The notes under the pieces: generated by a model
What the model was told of the DNA's origin: nothing
Seen by the model: only the letters and a program-made list of their open reading frames with translations
The model's database searches: none
DNA from: Roseateles toxinivorans
GTDB taxonomy: Bacteria > Pseudomonadota > Gammaproteobacteria > Burkholderiales > Burkholderiaceae_C
Assembly (NCBI RefSeq): GCF_004362525.1
Contig: NZ_SNXS01000004.1
Coordinates: 434,001 to 498,000, forward strand
DNA: 64,000 bases
Direction of reading: 5' to 3'
Part shown: piece after piece, positions 53,362 to 62,370 of the stretch
Numbering within the stretch: position 1 is the first letter of the stretch
Layout: every line of letters starts with the position of its first letter
Position numbers and translations under genes: made by a program

Positions 53362-54473
53362 GCCTGACGCTGCGCGCTCCCACCAAGGTCGGCATCATCG
53401 GTGCCGGCGACATCTTCCCGGCCTATGCCAAGGGCCTGCAGGCCTTCGGCAATGTGCAGCTGATCGCGGTGGCCGATGCGCGCGCCGACGTGGCCGAGCA
53501 GCGCGCCAGCGAGTTCGACATCGAGGCCATGACGCCCGCCCAGCTGCTCGCCAGCGAGGCCCAGATCATCATCAATCTGACACCGCCCGCCGCGCATCTG
53601 GCGGTAGGCAAGCAGGTGCTGGAAGCGGGCAAGCATCTCTACACCGAGAAGCCGCTGGGCTCCAGCTTCGTCGAGGGCCAGGCGCTGATGGAGGCGGCGG
53701 CCCGCGCCGGCCGGCGCATCGGCTGCGCACCCGATACCTTCTTGGGTGGCGCGGGCCAGGCCGCACGTGCGCTGGTGGACTGTGGACGGCTGGGCCGCAT
53801 CGTTGCCGGCCAGGCTTGCATGATGGAGCGGGGCCCGGACGACTGGCACCCGAACCCCGAGTTCTTCTACCGCCCCGGCGCCGGCCCGCTGATGGACATG
53901 GGCGTCTATTACCTGACCCAGCTGGTGCAGTTGCTGGGCCCGGTGCGTCGCGTCAGCGGCATGGCCCATACCAGCTGGCTGCGGCGCGAGGTGCCGCGCG
54001 GGCCGCGCCAGGGCCAGAGCATCGAGGTCGAGACTCCCACCCATGTGGTGGCGGGCCTGGAGTTCGAGGCCGGCGCCTTTGTCACGCTCAGCACCAGCTT
54101 CGATGTGTGGAAGCACAGGTCCAGCCATATCGAACTCTATGGCGAGCAGGGCTCGGTGGTGCTGCCCGACCCGAACCAGTTTGGCGGCGAGCTGAGCTTT
54201 AGCGAGCAGGACGGCGACTGGCAAGACATGGCCCCACGCGCCTTCACCGGCCGCCATCGCGGCCTGGGTGTGGCCGAGATGGCCTGGGCGATTTCCGCCG
54301 GCCAACCGCACCGCGCCAACGGAGAGCTGGCCCTGCATGTGCTGGAAGTCATGGACGCCACCCTGCGTGCCGCCGACAAGGCGACACCGGTGCTGCTGAC
54401 CACGCGCTGTGCCCGGCCCGCGCCGCTGCCGCTGGGCTTTGCGCAGCAGATCGCCTGCGAGGTGGCCGCATGA
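53358..54473 (+). CDS. Gfo/Idh/MocA-family oxidoreductase
   Basis: A 371-residue NAD(P)-dependent sugar dehydrogenase. The N-terminal Rossmann motif is VGIIGAGDIFPAYAKGLQAF, the catalytic-side motif is YTEKPLGSSF (about residue 100), and the C-terminal domain carries PGAGPLMDMGVYYLTQLVQL. The family acts on sugars, inositols and glycosides, often making 3-keto intermediates. The substrate cannot be read here. It overlaps the fusion gene before it and the isomerase gene after it by 4 bp each, so all three are coupled. Confidence 0.92.
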   Translation: MSLTLRAPTKVGIIGAGDIFPAYAKGLQAFGNVQLIAVADARADVAEQRASEFDIEAMTPAQLLASEAQIIINLTPPAAHLAVGKQVLEAGKHLYTEKPLGSSFVEGQALMEAAARAGRRIGCAPDTFLGGAGQAARALVDCGRLGRIVAGQACMMERGPDDWHPNPEFFYRPGAGPLMDMGVYYLTQLVQLLGPVRRVSGMAHTSWLRREVPRGPRQGQSIEVETPTHVVAGLEFEAGAFVTLSTSFDVWKHRSSHIELYGEQGSVVLPDPNQFGGELSFSEQDGDWQDMAPRAFTGRHRGLGVAEMAWAISAGQPHRANGELALHVLEVMDATLRAADKATPVLLTTRCARPAPLPLGFAQQIACEVAA

Positions 54474-55222
54474 TGAACAGGATCGCCCTGCAGCTCTACA
54501 CCGTGCGCAGCGCCGGTGGCCTGGCCTCGCGCCTGTCCGTGGCGCGCGAGGCCGGCTATGCCTGGGTGGAGACCGAAGGCCTGCACGGCCTGACCGCCGC
54601 CGACTTCATCAGCACCATGCAGGCCTCCGGCCTGGGCCTGGCCTCGATGCATGTCGAGATGAGCGACCTGGCGCAGCGCCTGCCCGACATACTGCAGGCG
54701 CTGGGTGAGCTGGATTGCCAACAGCTGGTGATGCCCTGGCTGGACGAGGAGGAGCGACCTTCCGATTCCGCCGGCTGGGCGGTTCTGGCCGCGCAGCTGC
54801 AAGCCTATGCGCAAGACCTGGCGCCTCAAGGCATCGGCCTGGCCTATCACAACCATGCGTTCGAGTTCGAACGTCTGGACGATGGTCGCACGGTGCTGGA
54901 AACGATCTTTGACGCCGCGCCGCGCTTGAGCTGGCAGCCCGATGTGGCCTGGGTGGCCCGTGCTGGCCAAGACCCGGCCGCCTGGCTGGAACGTTACGCC
55001 ACCCGCCTGCAATCGGTGCATGTCAAGGACCTGGCCCACGAGGGCAGCGAGCCCGCCGAACAGGGCTGGGCCACGCTGGGTGAGGGCCGTCTGCCATGGG
55101 GCCAGTGGCTGCCGGGCCTGGCGACGAGGCTGCAGACCTTCATCGTCGAGCATGACCATCCGAGCCAGCCGGCGCGCACCGCGCGGGTCGGTTTCCAGTA
55201 CCTGTCCCAACGCCTGGGCTGA
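54470..55222 (+). CDS. Sugar phosphate isomerase/epimerase (xylose-isomerase-like TIM barrel)
   Basis: A 250-residue AP-endonuclease-2/IolE-type TIM barrel. It starts NRIALQLYTVRSAGGLASRL and has the metal-ligand stretches GLASMHVEM, LAYHNHAFEFERLD, SWQPDVAWVARAG and LQSVHVKDL. Members isomerise or epimerise keto-sugars and sometimes cleave 3-keto-glycosides. Position after a Gfo/Idh/MocA gene suits a keto-sugar intermediate. The two tandem ATGs (54470, 54473) are near-equivalent starts. A second member lies at 62367-63431. Confidence 0.88.
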   Translation: MMNRIALQLYTVRSAGGLASRLSVAREAGYAWVETEGLHGLTAADFISTMQASGLGLASMHVEMSDLAQRLPDILQALGELDCQQLVMPWLDEEERPSDSAGWAVLAAQLQAYAQDLAPQGIGLAYHNHAFEFERLDDGRTVLETIFDAAPRLSWQPDVAWVARAGQDPAAWLERYATRLQSVHVKDLAHEGSEPAEQGWATLGEGRLPWGQWLPGLATRLQTFIVEHDHPSQPARTARVGFQYLSQRLG

Positions 55223-55227
55223 GCAGC

Positions 55228-56280
55228 ATGGCCCATCTGAGCATCCAGCATCTGCGCAAGACCTTCGGCCCGGTGGAGGTCCTGAAGGACATCAATCTCG
55301 AGATTGCCGACCGCGAGTTTGTCTGCTTCCTCGGGCCTTCGGGCTGCGGCAAGTCGACGCTGTTGCGCTGCATCGCCGGACTGGAGGAGGTGCAGGGCGG
55401 TGAGCTGCGCATCGACGGCCAGCGCATCAACGAGCTGCCGCCGGCCGAGCGCGATCTGGCCATGGTGTTCCAGAGCTATGCGTTGTATCCGCACATGTCG
55501 GTGCGCAAGAACCTGGCCTTTGGTCTGAGCCTGCGCGGCCGACCCAAGGGCGAGATCGAGGCGCGCATTCTTGAAGCGGCGCGCATGCTGCAGCTGGAAG
55601 AGCTGCTGGAGCGCAAGCCGCGCCAGCTCAGCGGCGGCCAGCGCCAGCGGGTGGCGATCGGCCGTGCCATCGTGCGCCAGCCGCGCATCTTTCTGTTCGA
55701 CGAGCCGCTGTCGAATCTCGACGCTGCGCTGCGCGAGAACACCCGCATGGAGCTGGCGCGCCTGCACCAGAGCCTGCAGGCGACGATGGTCTATGTCACC
55801 CACGACCAGGTGGAGGCGATGACCCTGGCCACCAAGGTGGTGGTGCTGAACCAGGGCCGCATCGCCCAGGTCGGCCGGCCGCTGGAGCTCTATCACTCTC
55901 CAGCCGATCTGTTCGTGGCCGGCTTCATTGGCTCGCCGCGGATGAATCTGCTGCCTGCCGAAGCCTTGACTGGCGCTGCTGCGCGACCAGGGGCCAAAAC
56001 ACTGGGCATACGGCCCGAGCATCTGCGTTTGGGCGACACCGGCGCGCTGCGCGCCCAGGTGCTGATGATGGAGCGCCTGGGAGCTCAAAGCCTGGTGCAT
56101 TTGCGTCTTGCCAATGGAAGCGCGCTCACGGCCAGTGTCGAAGGCGCCCGTGCGGTGCGCAATGGTGAGCAGGTGGGGCTGGACTTCCCTTGCGAGCACG
56201 TCCACGCCTTCGGAGTGGATGGGCGCGCGCTGCCGCGGGTCTTGAGCGAGGCGGTGCAGGATGCACTGGCGCTGGCATGA
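55228..56280 (+). CDS. ABC sugar transporter ATP-binding protein (UgpC/MsmK/MalK type)
   Basis: A 350-residue ATPase. Walker A is FLGPSGCGKSTLLRCIAG, Q-loop VFQSYALYPHMSV, signature QLSGGQRQRVAIGRAIVRQP, Walker B IFLFDEPLSNLD, and H-loop VYVTHDQVEAMTLATKV. The C-terminal TOBE region is present (GIRPEHLRLGDTGALRAQVL), as in the CUT1 sugar importers. It energises the permease pair 57835-59636. It starts 5 bp after the isomerase gene. The other transporter genes follow after a 352-bp gap that holds a large palindromic repeat. Confidence 0.95.
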   Translation: MAHLSIQHLRKTFGPVEVLKDINLEIADREFVCFLGPSGCGKSTLLRCIAGLEEVQGGELRIDGQRINELPPAERDLAMVFQSYALYPHMSVRKNLAFGLSLRGRPKGEIEARILEAARMLQLEELLERKPRQLSGGQRQRVAIGRAIVRQPRIFLFDEPLSNLDAALRENTRMELARLHQSLQATMVYVTHDQVEAMTLATKVVVLNQGRIAQVGRPLELYHSPADLFVAGFIGSPRMNLLPAEALTGAAARPGAKTLGIRPEHLRLGDTGALRAQVLMMERLGAQSLVHLRLANGSALTASVEGARAVRNGEQVGLDFPCEHVHAFGVDGRALPRVLSEAVQDALALA

Positions 56281-56305
56281 AGTTGCTCGACTCTTTCGTG
56301 GCGCG

Positions 56306-56415
56306 GCAGAGGGGGCGGGGGGCCGGCCACGACGGGCTGAAGCTTGGGTCGGTCCCTTCGGACCGACCTCCAGCTTCTTTATGCCCGCCATGGCCGGCCC
56401 CCCGCCCCCTCCGCG
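56306..56415. repeat. Large palindromic element (about 110 bp) in the ABC operon
   Basis: Perfect 20-bp outer arms (56310-56329 with 56391-56410, rich in G then C) enclose an inner stem (GGTCGGTCC and GGACCGACC around CTTC, with AAGCT and AGCTT flanks). As RNA it would make one very strong hairpin. It lies between the ATPase and binding-protein genes. In transport operons such elements often protect or end part of the message. The other sequence of the 56281-56632 gap is described with the second copy. Confidence 0.85.
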
Positions 56416-56470
56416 GATGTGCTGGTGGCCCGCAAGCCAAGTTCGTGCGCGCCGTGCACGCCGGTGCCAG

Positions 56471-56580
56471 CAGGGATGAGGGTGTGCCGGTCGCAGCGGG
56501 CATCAAGAAGCCGGAGTCCGGTCCGTGCAGGGCCGGGCAAGGCTTCAGCTCGCAGCGGCCGGCGCGCCCTCGTCCCTGCC
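56471..56580. repeat. Diverged, inverted second copy of the palindromic element
   Basis: Plus-strand GCGGGCATCAAGAAGC, then GGAG, then GGCTTCAGCTCG, then GCGGCCGGC match in order and spacing the minus strand of the first element (GCGGGCATAAAGAAGC, GGAG, AAGCTTCAGCCCG, GTGGCCGGC). The second copy has lost most of its internal pairing. Only the last 50 bp before ATG 56633 look like ordinary leader sequence. Confidence 0.6.
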
Positions 56581-56632
56581 GCTCCGCACGTCACGTGTCC
56601 TACTTCGCACAGAGCGCAGTGGAGCAACCGAC

Positions 56633-57838
56633 ATGACGAAACATTTCCTCGTTCTCATGGCCCTGCTGATGCCCATCTGGGCCACAGCCCAGGTGCTGCG
56701 CTTCGCCACCTGGGATGGCAGCGAGAACCTCGACATCCAGCGCCGCATTGCCGCGGCCTTCGAGCAGCGCCACCCCGGTGTACGCGTGCAGGTGGAGGCC
56801 TATGGCGGTGGCTTCAACCAGAAGCTCTCGGCCTCGTTCGGCGCGCACAACCCGCCCGATGTGACGATGATGTGGAACTTCCCGCTCTATCACCGCGTGC
56901 TGGAGCCCCTGGATGTCTGGCAGGCGCGCGACCCCGCATTCGACGCGGCCGATATGGTGCCGGGCCTGCTGCGTTTCGCCACGGTGGAAAGCCGGCTCTA
57001 CGGCGTGCCGGCCGGCTTCACCAGCCAGGTCATCTACTACAACAAGGACATGTTCGACCGCGCCGGCCTGGCCTATCCGCGGGCCGACTGGCGTTGGGAA
57101 GATTTGCGTGCGCTGTCGCAAAAGCTCAGCAGCCCCTCCGCCAAGGTCTATGGCTATGGCCTTGACGTGGCCCCCGATCCCTATGACTTCCAGGGCTATC
57201 TGTGGAGCGCCGGCGGCCGCATGCTGGGCGCCGATGGCCACCGGGTGCAGGGCGAGCTCGACAGCGCCTCGTCGCAAGCGATGTTCACGATGCTGCTGGG
57301 CCTGCTGGACCAGGGCCTGGCCGCAACGCTGGGCGTGGGCGACGGCAAGAACCAGCGCCAGCTGTTCGTGGCCGACCGGGTGGCGATGCTGATGGACGGT
57401 GCGGCCTTCCGGCTGGAACTGGCCCAGGACGGCAAGCGTTATGGCATCGCGCCGCTGCCCAGCTTCCAGGGCCGGCCGGCGCAGAGCGTGGTCAGCGTCT
57501 CGTCGCTGGCGATTGCACGGGACTCGAAGCAGAAGGACCTGGCCTGGCAATTCATCAAGTTCTACAGCAGTGCCGAGGCGGTGCGCATGCGTCAGGGCGA
57601 TCTGCCGGTGCTCCTGAGCGTGGCGCGTGAACTGAAGCTGCAGTACGACCCGCTGGTGCAGCCGTTTTACGCGATGGCCCTGAGCATGCAGGAGGTGCCG
57701 GCCTTTCTGCTGAACCCGCGCTGGACCCGTGCCTCGGGCGTGGTGCGCGATGCCATTCAGGAGGTGTTTCTGAAAAAGGGCGATGTGCAGCAGGTCCTCT
57801 CCCGTGCGGCACTCAAGGCCGAAAGGAAACTCCAATGA
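56633..57838 (+). CDS. Extracellular sugar-binding protein of an ABC importer
   Basis: A 401-residue periplasmic protein with a Sec signal peptide (cleavage after about residue 19, IWATA-QVLRF). The mature part is a family 1 solute-binding fold: LRFATWDGSENLDIQRRIAA at the start, then QVEAYGGGFNQKLSASFGAH, GVPAGFTSQVIYYNKDMFDR (hinge signature), and LFVADRVAMLMDGAAFRLEL. Such proteins bind disaccharides or glycosides. Substrate is undetermined. ATG 56633 has GGAG 8 bp upstream. Its stop overlaps the first permease gene. Confidence 0.93.
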   Translation: MTKHFLVLMALLMPIWATAQVLRFATWDGSENLDIQRRIAAAFEQRHPGVRVQVEAYGGGFNQKLSASFGAHNPPDVTMMWNFPLYHRVLEPLDVWQARDPAFDAADMVPGLLRFATVESRLYGVPAGFTSQVIYYNKDMFDRAGLAYPRADWRWEDLRALSQKLSSPSAKVYGYGLDVAPDPYDFQGYLWSAGGRMLGADGHRVQGELDSASSQAMFTMLLGLLDQGLAATLGVGDGKNQRQLFVADRVAMLMDGAAFRLELAQDGKRYGIAPLPSFQGRPAQSVVSVSSLAIARDSKQKDLAWQFIKFYSSAEAVRMRQGDLPVLLSVARELKLQYDPLVQPFYAMALSMQEVPAFLLNPRWTRASGVVRDAIQEVFLKKGDVQQVLSRAALKAERKLQ

Positions 57839-58800
57839 GCGTCCGCCTGATGGAGCCTGTTGCGGTGGCCGTGACGCCACGGGCGACCCAACGCCGCCGT
57901 CTGCGCTGGCCCCGTGGCCTCACACCCTGGCTCTTCGTCGCGCCCTGGGTGCTGGGCTTCGCGGCCTTCACGCTCGGGCCACTGCTGTACTCGCTCTACA
58001 CCAGTTTCTTCGACTGGCCGCTGATGGGCGGCGAGCGCTTCATCGGCCTGGAGAACTACCGCCGCATCCTGACGACGGACGACGACTTCTGGGAGGCGCT
58101 GTGGGTCACCTGCCGCTTCGCCGGCCTGTACGTGCCCCTCCATCTGGCCGCCGCGCTGGGCCTGGCCCTGCTGCTGAACCGGCGCGGCTGGGGCCAGGGG
58201 CTGTTCCGCACGCTGTTCTATCTGCCCAGCATGCTGTCGGGCGTGGCCCTGGTGACGATCTGGACCTGGATCTACAGCCAGGAATACGGCCTGCTCAACT
58301 ACCTGCTGAGCCTGGTGGGTCTGGCGCCGGTCAACTGGCTGGGCAGCCCGCGCTGGGCGATGTGGTCGGTGGTGATCGCCAGCCTGTGGAGCCTGGGCGG
58401 CACGATGCTGGTGTTCCTGGCCGGGCTCAAGGGCATATCGGTTGATCTGTACGAGGCGGCGGCGCTGTCGGGCGTGTCCAGGCTCAAGCAGTTCACCCAC
58501 ATCACCTTGCCGCTGCTGTCGCCGGTGCTGCTGTTCAATCTGGTCACGACCTTGATCGCGGCCTTCCAGCAACTGACCCTGGCCCTGCTGCTGACCGAGG
58601 GCGGCCCGCTGAAGTCCACCTATATGCTGGCCATGTACATCTATGACACCGCCTTCAAGTTCTTCGACATGGGCTATGCCTCGGCCCTGTCCTGGCTGCT
58701 GTTCCTGCTGATACTGGTGCTGTCCATGAGCGTGATGCGCTTCTCCAGCCTGTGGGTGTTCTACGAGAACGAAGTGAAGCGTGACGGAGGCAAGGCATGA
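57835..58800 (+). CDS. ABC sugar transporter permease, MalF-like
   Basis: A 321-residue inner-membrane protein with six helices. It starts with a polar N-terminus, then LTPWLFVAPWVLGFAAFTLG, and ends with a long helix before VFYENEVKRDGGKA. The EAA loop that contacts the ATPase is at about residue 205 (VDLYEAAALSGVSRLKQFTH, followed by ITLPLLSPVL). This is the UgpA/MalF type of CUT1 permease. The start codon overlaps the stop of the binding-protein gene, and the stop overlaps the next permease start. Confidence 0.95.
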   Translation: MSVRLMEPVAVAVTPRATQRRRLRWPRGLTPWLFVAPWVLGFAAFTLGPLLYSLYTSFFDWPLMGGERFIGLENYRRILTTDDDFWEALWVTCRFAGLYVPLHLAAALGLALLLNRRGWGQGLFRTLFYLPSMLSGVALVTIWTWIYSQEYGLLNYLLSLVGLAPVNWLGSPRWAMWSVVIASLWSLGGTMLVFLAGLKGISVDLYEAAALSGVSRLKQFTHITLPLLSPVLLFNLVTTLIAAFQQLTLALLLTEGGPLKSTYMLAMYIYDTAFKFFDMGYASALSWLLFLLILVLSMSVMRFSSLWVFYENEVKRDGGKA

Positions 58801-59636
58801 CCCCCTTCGATTCGGCACGCCACGCCCGCAGGCTGGCCTACTACACCGTCATGCTGGCCCTGGCCCTGGCCTTCGCCCTGCCGCTGTACTGGACGCTGGT
58901 GACGGCGCTGAAGGCCAAGAGCGAGCTCTACACCTGGCCTCCGGTCTGGTGGCCAGCCCTGCCGCGCTGGCAGAACTTCGTGGAAGCTTGGGCAGCCCAG
59001 CCCTTTGGCCAGTTCCTGTGGAACTCGCTGCTGGTGGGCGGGCTGTCGACCATAGGCCAGCTGTTCTCGTCCAGCCTGGTGGCCTATGGCTTCGCCCGCT
59101 TCGAGTTCCGCGGCCGCGACACGCTGTTCATGGTGATGCTGGGTTCGATGATGATTCCCTGGGATGTGACCATGATCCCGCTGTACATGCAGTTCAACGC
59201 TTTAGGCTGGATCAACACCCTGAAGCCGCTGATCGTGCCCAATTTCTTCGGCGCGGCCTTCTACATCTTTCTGCTGCGCCAGTTCATCATGAGCATCCCG
59301 CGCGAGCTCGACGAGGCTGCGCGCATGGACGGGGCGAACGCCTGGCAGATCTACTGGCGCATCCACCTGCCCTTGATGGCGCCGGCCCTGGTGCTGGTGG
59401 GCACCTTCCAGTTCCTGGGCAGCTGGAACGACTATCTGGGCCCGCTGATCTTTCTGAACGACCAGAGCAGCTACACGCTTCCGCTGGGCCTGGCCCAGTT
59501 CCGCGGCCTGCACGCCAACAACCTGACCGCCATTGCCGCGATGACCGTGCTGCTGTGCCTGCCGCCGCTGCTGCTGTTCTTCATGGCCCAGCGCCACATC
59601 ATGGAGGGCGCCAGTGCCGGCGCGGTGAAGGGATGA
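58797..59636 (+). CDS. ABC sugar transporter permease, MalG-like
   Basis: A 279-residue permease of the UgpE/MalG type with six helices. It starts YYTVMLALALAFALPLYWTL. The EAA loop is RELDEAARMDGANAWQIYWR, followed by IHLPLMAPALVLV. The conserved stretch MIPWDVTMIPLYMQFNALGW and the C-terminal MAQRHIMEGASAGAVKG are typical. It pairs with the MalF-like permease. ATG 59633 of the glycosidase gene lies within its last codons (ATGA). Confidence 0.95.
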   Translation: MTPFDSARHARRLAYYTVMLALALAFALPLYWTLVTALKAKSELYTWPPVWWPALPRWQNFVEAWAAQPFGQFLWNSLLVGGLSTIGQLFSSSLVAYGFARFEFRGRDTLFMVMLGSMMIPWDVTMIPLYMQFNALGWINTLKPLIVPNFFGAAFYIFLLRQFIMSIPRELDEAARMDGANAWQIYWRIHLPLMAPALVLVGTFQFLGSWNDYLGPLIFLNDQSSYTLPLGLAQFRGLHANNLTAIAAMTVLLCLPPLLLFFMAQRHIMEGASAGAVKG

Positions 59637-61336
59637 CCCGCTTGAATCTGTTCGATCCTCGGTCCGTGCCGCTCTCAAGGCGCGGCAGCTGGCTGTGCGT
59701 GTCATGGATTCCCGAGGACGCTGCTTTCTGGCTGCGCAATCTGCGCGGCGGCGACGAGCACACCGATCTGGGCCGGCTGTTCAAGCTGCTGCCGATCGAT
59801 GGCGAGGGCAGGGAGGTGCATGGCACATGGTCGCTGCGGCCCGACTCGCTGAGCTTTCATTCCGAGGCCGGCGAGCTGCACCTGGCCTTTGCCGATGCCG
59901 ACACCTTGGCCCTGCAAGGCCGCGGCCTGAGCCTGCGTCTCACGCTGCAGAGCAAGCGCTACGACTATGCCCAACGCCTGAGTGAAGAGTCCATACATGT
60001 CAGCTGCGCCAGCCAGGATCTGTCGGCCCGCGTGGCCTTGAACGGAGGTGCATTGCAGCTCGACGCCCCCTGGCAGGGCCAGCGCGCCGAGCACATCGCG
60101 CTGGATCTGCGGCCCGATGCGGCCGGCGTGGTGGCAGCTTCCATCCATCTCTATCGCGTGATGCCGGCACGCAGCGATGTGGCCTTGTTCGAGACCGCGC
60201 GCGCCGATGCCGCCGCCGACTTCGAAGTCTGGCTGGGCCAGACGCTGGCGGTCGATGAAGGTCTGCAGCCCCTGCGCCAGCTGGCCGCCTACATCACCTG
60301 GTCCTGCATCGTCCCGGCCGAAGGCCGGCTGCACTACCCGGCGATGTATATGTCCAAGAACTGGATGACGAACATCTGGAGCTGGGACCATTGCTTCAAC
60401 GCGCGGGCCCTGGCTGCGCAGCAGCCCGAGCTGGCCTGGCAGCAGATGGCGGTGCTGTTCGAGCTGCAGCACGAGAGCGGCCGCCTTCCCGATTTCGCCA
60501 ACGACCTGCAGGCCTACTGGCGCTTCACCAAGCCGCCGGTGCATGGCTGGACGGTGGCTCAGCTGCGTAGCCAGGCGCCCTGGTCGCCAGAGCGCAGCGC
60601 CCAGATGCACGACTGGCTGGCCGCACAAGCACGCAGCTGGCTGGCCACGGCGCCCGCGAATGGCCTGCCGGCCTACGACCATGGCAACGACGCCGGCTGG
60701 GACAACGCCACCGTGTTCCTGCAGGGCACACCGCTGCAGAGCCCCGATCTCAGCAGCTTTTTGATACTGCAGCTGGAAGAGCTGGCCGCCCTGGCCGAGG
60801 GCTTGAGCCGGCCCGAGCAGGCGCGCGACTGGCGCAACCAGGCCGACGCCCTGTTCGAGCGGCTGATGGCCCAGCTCTGGACCGGCGAGCGCTTCGTCGC
60901 TCGCCTCGCCGACGGCGCCGTGGTGAACGATGGCGACAGCCTGATCGCCTACACCCCGCTGCTGCTGGGTTCACGCCTGCCTGCGGCCATTAGCGAGCAA
61001 CTGCTGGCCGAGCTGTTCGAGACCGGCCGCTTCCTGAGCCCCCATGGCCTGGCCACCGAGTCACAGCGCAGCCCGCACTACCGCGCCGATGGCTACTGGC
61101 GCGGCCCGATCTGGGCGCCGACGACGATGCTGTTCGTTGACGCGATGGACCGCTGCGGCCGCCGCGATCTGGGCGACGAGCTGGCGCGACGTTTTACCGC
61201 GATGTGCGCCGCCTCCGGCCTGGCCGAGAACTTCGATGCGCAAAGCGGTGCGCCGCTGCGCGATCCCGCCTTCACCTGGACCTCCAGCGTGGCCCTGTTG
61301 CTGGGGCACCGCCTGCTGAAGAAGAACACCGTATGA
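59633..61336 (+). CDS. GH63/MGH-like glycoside hydrolase
   Basis: A 567-residue cytoplasmic protein without signal peptide. A beta-rich N-terminal part (about 1-200) is followed by an (alpha/alpha)6 barrel with the signatures of the MGH1-like/GH63 group: NIWSWDHCFNARALAAQQPE (about 245), GLPAYDHGNDAGWDNATVFL (about 345) and YWRGPIWAPTTMLFVDAM (about 485). Known bacterial members hydrolyse mannosylglycerate, glucosylglycerate or short alpha-glucosides. The imported compound of this operon may therefore be an alpha-glycoside or a glycosylated small solute. Its start overlaps the permease stop and its stop overlaps the lacI-type gene. Confidence 0.82.
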   Translation: MTRLNLFDPRSVPLSRRGSWLCVSWIPEDAAFWLRNLRGGDEHTDLGRLFKLLPIDGEGREVHGTWSLRPDSLSFHSEAGELHLAFADADTLALQGRGLSLRLTLQSKRYDYAQRLSEESIHVSCASQDLSARVALNGGALQLDAPWQGQRAEHIALDLRPDAAGVVAASIHLYRVMPARSDVALFETARADAAADFEVWLGQTLAVDEGLQPLRQLAAYITWSCIVPAEGRLHYPAMYMSKNWMTNIWSWDHCFNARALAAQQPELAWQQMAVLFELQHESGRLPDFANDLQAYWRFTKPPVHGWTVAQLRSQAPWSPERSAQMHDWLAAQARSWLATAPANGLPAYDHGNDAGWDNATVFLQGTPLQSPDLSSFLILQLEELAALAEGLSRPEQARDWRNQADALFERLMAQLWTGERFVARLADGAVVNDGDSLIAYTPLLLGSRLPAAISEQLLAELFETGRFLSPHGLATESQRSPHYRADGYWRGPIWAPTTMLFVDAMDRCGRRDLGDELARRFTAMCAASGLAENFDAQSGAPLRDPAFTWTSSVALLLGHRLLKKNTV

Positions 61337-62370
61337 GCGAACCCAAAGTCACGCTGAAGACCCTGATGCGCCACACCGGCCTGTCGCTGGGCACGGTGTC
61401 GCGCGCGCTGCAGGACGGCCCCGAGGTCAGGCGCGAGACGCGCGAGTTGGTCAAGGCCGCTGCCCGCGAGCTGGGCTACACGCCCAATCTGGCCGGCGTG
61501 AAGCTGCGCACCGGCAAGACCTACACGCTGTCCATCGTGCTGCCGGTCGAGAACAGCGAGCAGGACTTCACCGACAGCGGCTTCATGGCCCTGGTCTCGG
61601 GCCTGCACGCGGCCCTGGCCGGCACCTTCTACAGCCTGGTGGTGCAGCCCGAGCTGCCCGATGAGGACCCGGTCGCGGCGCTGCGCAAGCTGGTGGAAGC
61701 CCGCCGCGTCGACGGCCTGGTGCTGACGCAGACCCGGCCGCAGGACGAGCGCATCCGCTATCTCTTGGCCCAGGACTTTCCCTTCGTCAGCTATGGCCGC
61801 AGCGCGCTGGAGCAGGCCCATCCCTGGTACGACACCGACCATGAAGACATGGCCTACCGCGCCACCCAGCGGCTGATCGCCTGCGGCCACCGCCAGATCG
61901 CCATGCTCAACCCGCCGGCCGAGCTGATGTACAGCCAGCACCGCGACGCAGGCCACCGCCGCGCGCTGCGCGAGGCGGGGCTGCCGCATGAGCCGGCGCT
62001 GACCCAGTGCTCGGGCCTCTCGGCCGCCGATGGCCGCCGCCTGGTGCTGGAGCTGGCCAAGCGCCAGCCCCGGCCCACGGCGTTTGTCTGCGCGAACGAA
62101 TACGCCGCGCTGGGCGCCCTGTCGGCCTTTGCCGAGCTGGGCTGGCAGGCCGGCCGCGAGGCCGCCGTGGTGGCCACCGACGACAGCAATGTCAGTGCCT
62201 ATTTCGTGCCGCCGCTGTCCACCTACTACGCCTCGCTGCATGGCGCCGGCCGCCAGCTGGGCCAGCTGCTGCTGCGCCGGCTGGACGGCAAGCCGGTGGA
62301 GCAGCTGTGCGTGCTGGAGCAGGCACAGCTGATCGAACGCCAAAGTGATCGACTGGGAGGCCAAGCATGA
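61333..62370 (+). CDS. LacI-family transcriptional repressor
   Basis: A 345-residue regulator. The N-terminal HTH and hinge helix are clear: VTLKTLMRHTGLSLGTVSRA, then LQDGPEVRRETRELVKAAAR, and ELGYTPNLAGVKLRTGKTYT. A sugar-binding core follows (VLPVENSEQDFTDSGFMALV; PTAFVCANEYAALGALSAFA; AVVATDDSNVSAYFVPPLST). It is coded inside the operon it probably controls. The exact palindrome GAAACGTTTC before the operon, and before gcvPA, suits a LacI-type protein. The inducer would be the transported sugar or a product. Confidence 0.92.
   Translation: MSEPKVTLKTLMRHTGLSLGTVSRALQDGPEVRRETRELVKAAARELGYTPNLAGVKLRTGKTYTLSIVLPVENSEQDFTDSGFMALVSGLHAALAGTFYSLVVQPELPDEDPVAALRKLVEARRVDGLVLTQTRPQDERIRYLLAQDFPFVSYGRSALEQAHPWYDTDHEDMAYRATQRLIACGHRQIAMLNPPAELMYSQHRDAGHRRALREAGLPHEPALTQCSGLSAADGRRLVLELAKRQPRPTAFVCANEYAALGALSAFAELGWQAGREAAVVATDDSNVSAYFVPPLSTYYASLHGAGRQLGQLLLRRLDGKPVEQLCVLEQAQLIERQSDRLGGQA

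Noticed and set aside
56638-56647. GAAACATTTC at the start of the binding-protein gene as a third LacI operator
   Set aside because: It lies inside the coding sequence and lacks the central CG found in the two other sites. Probably chance.
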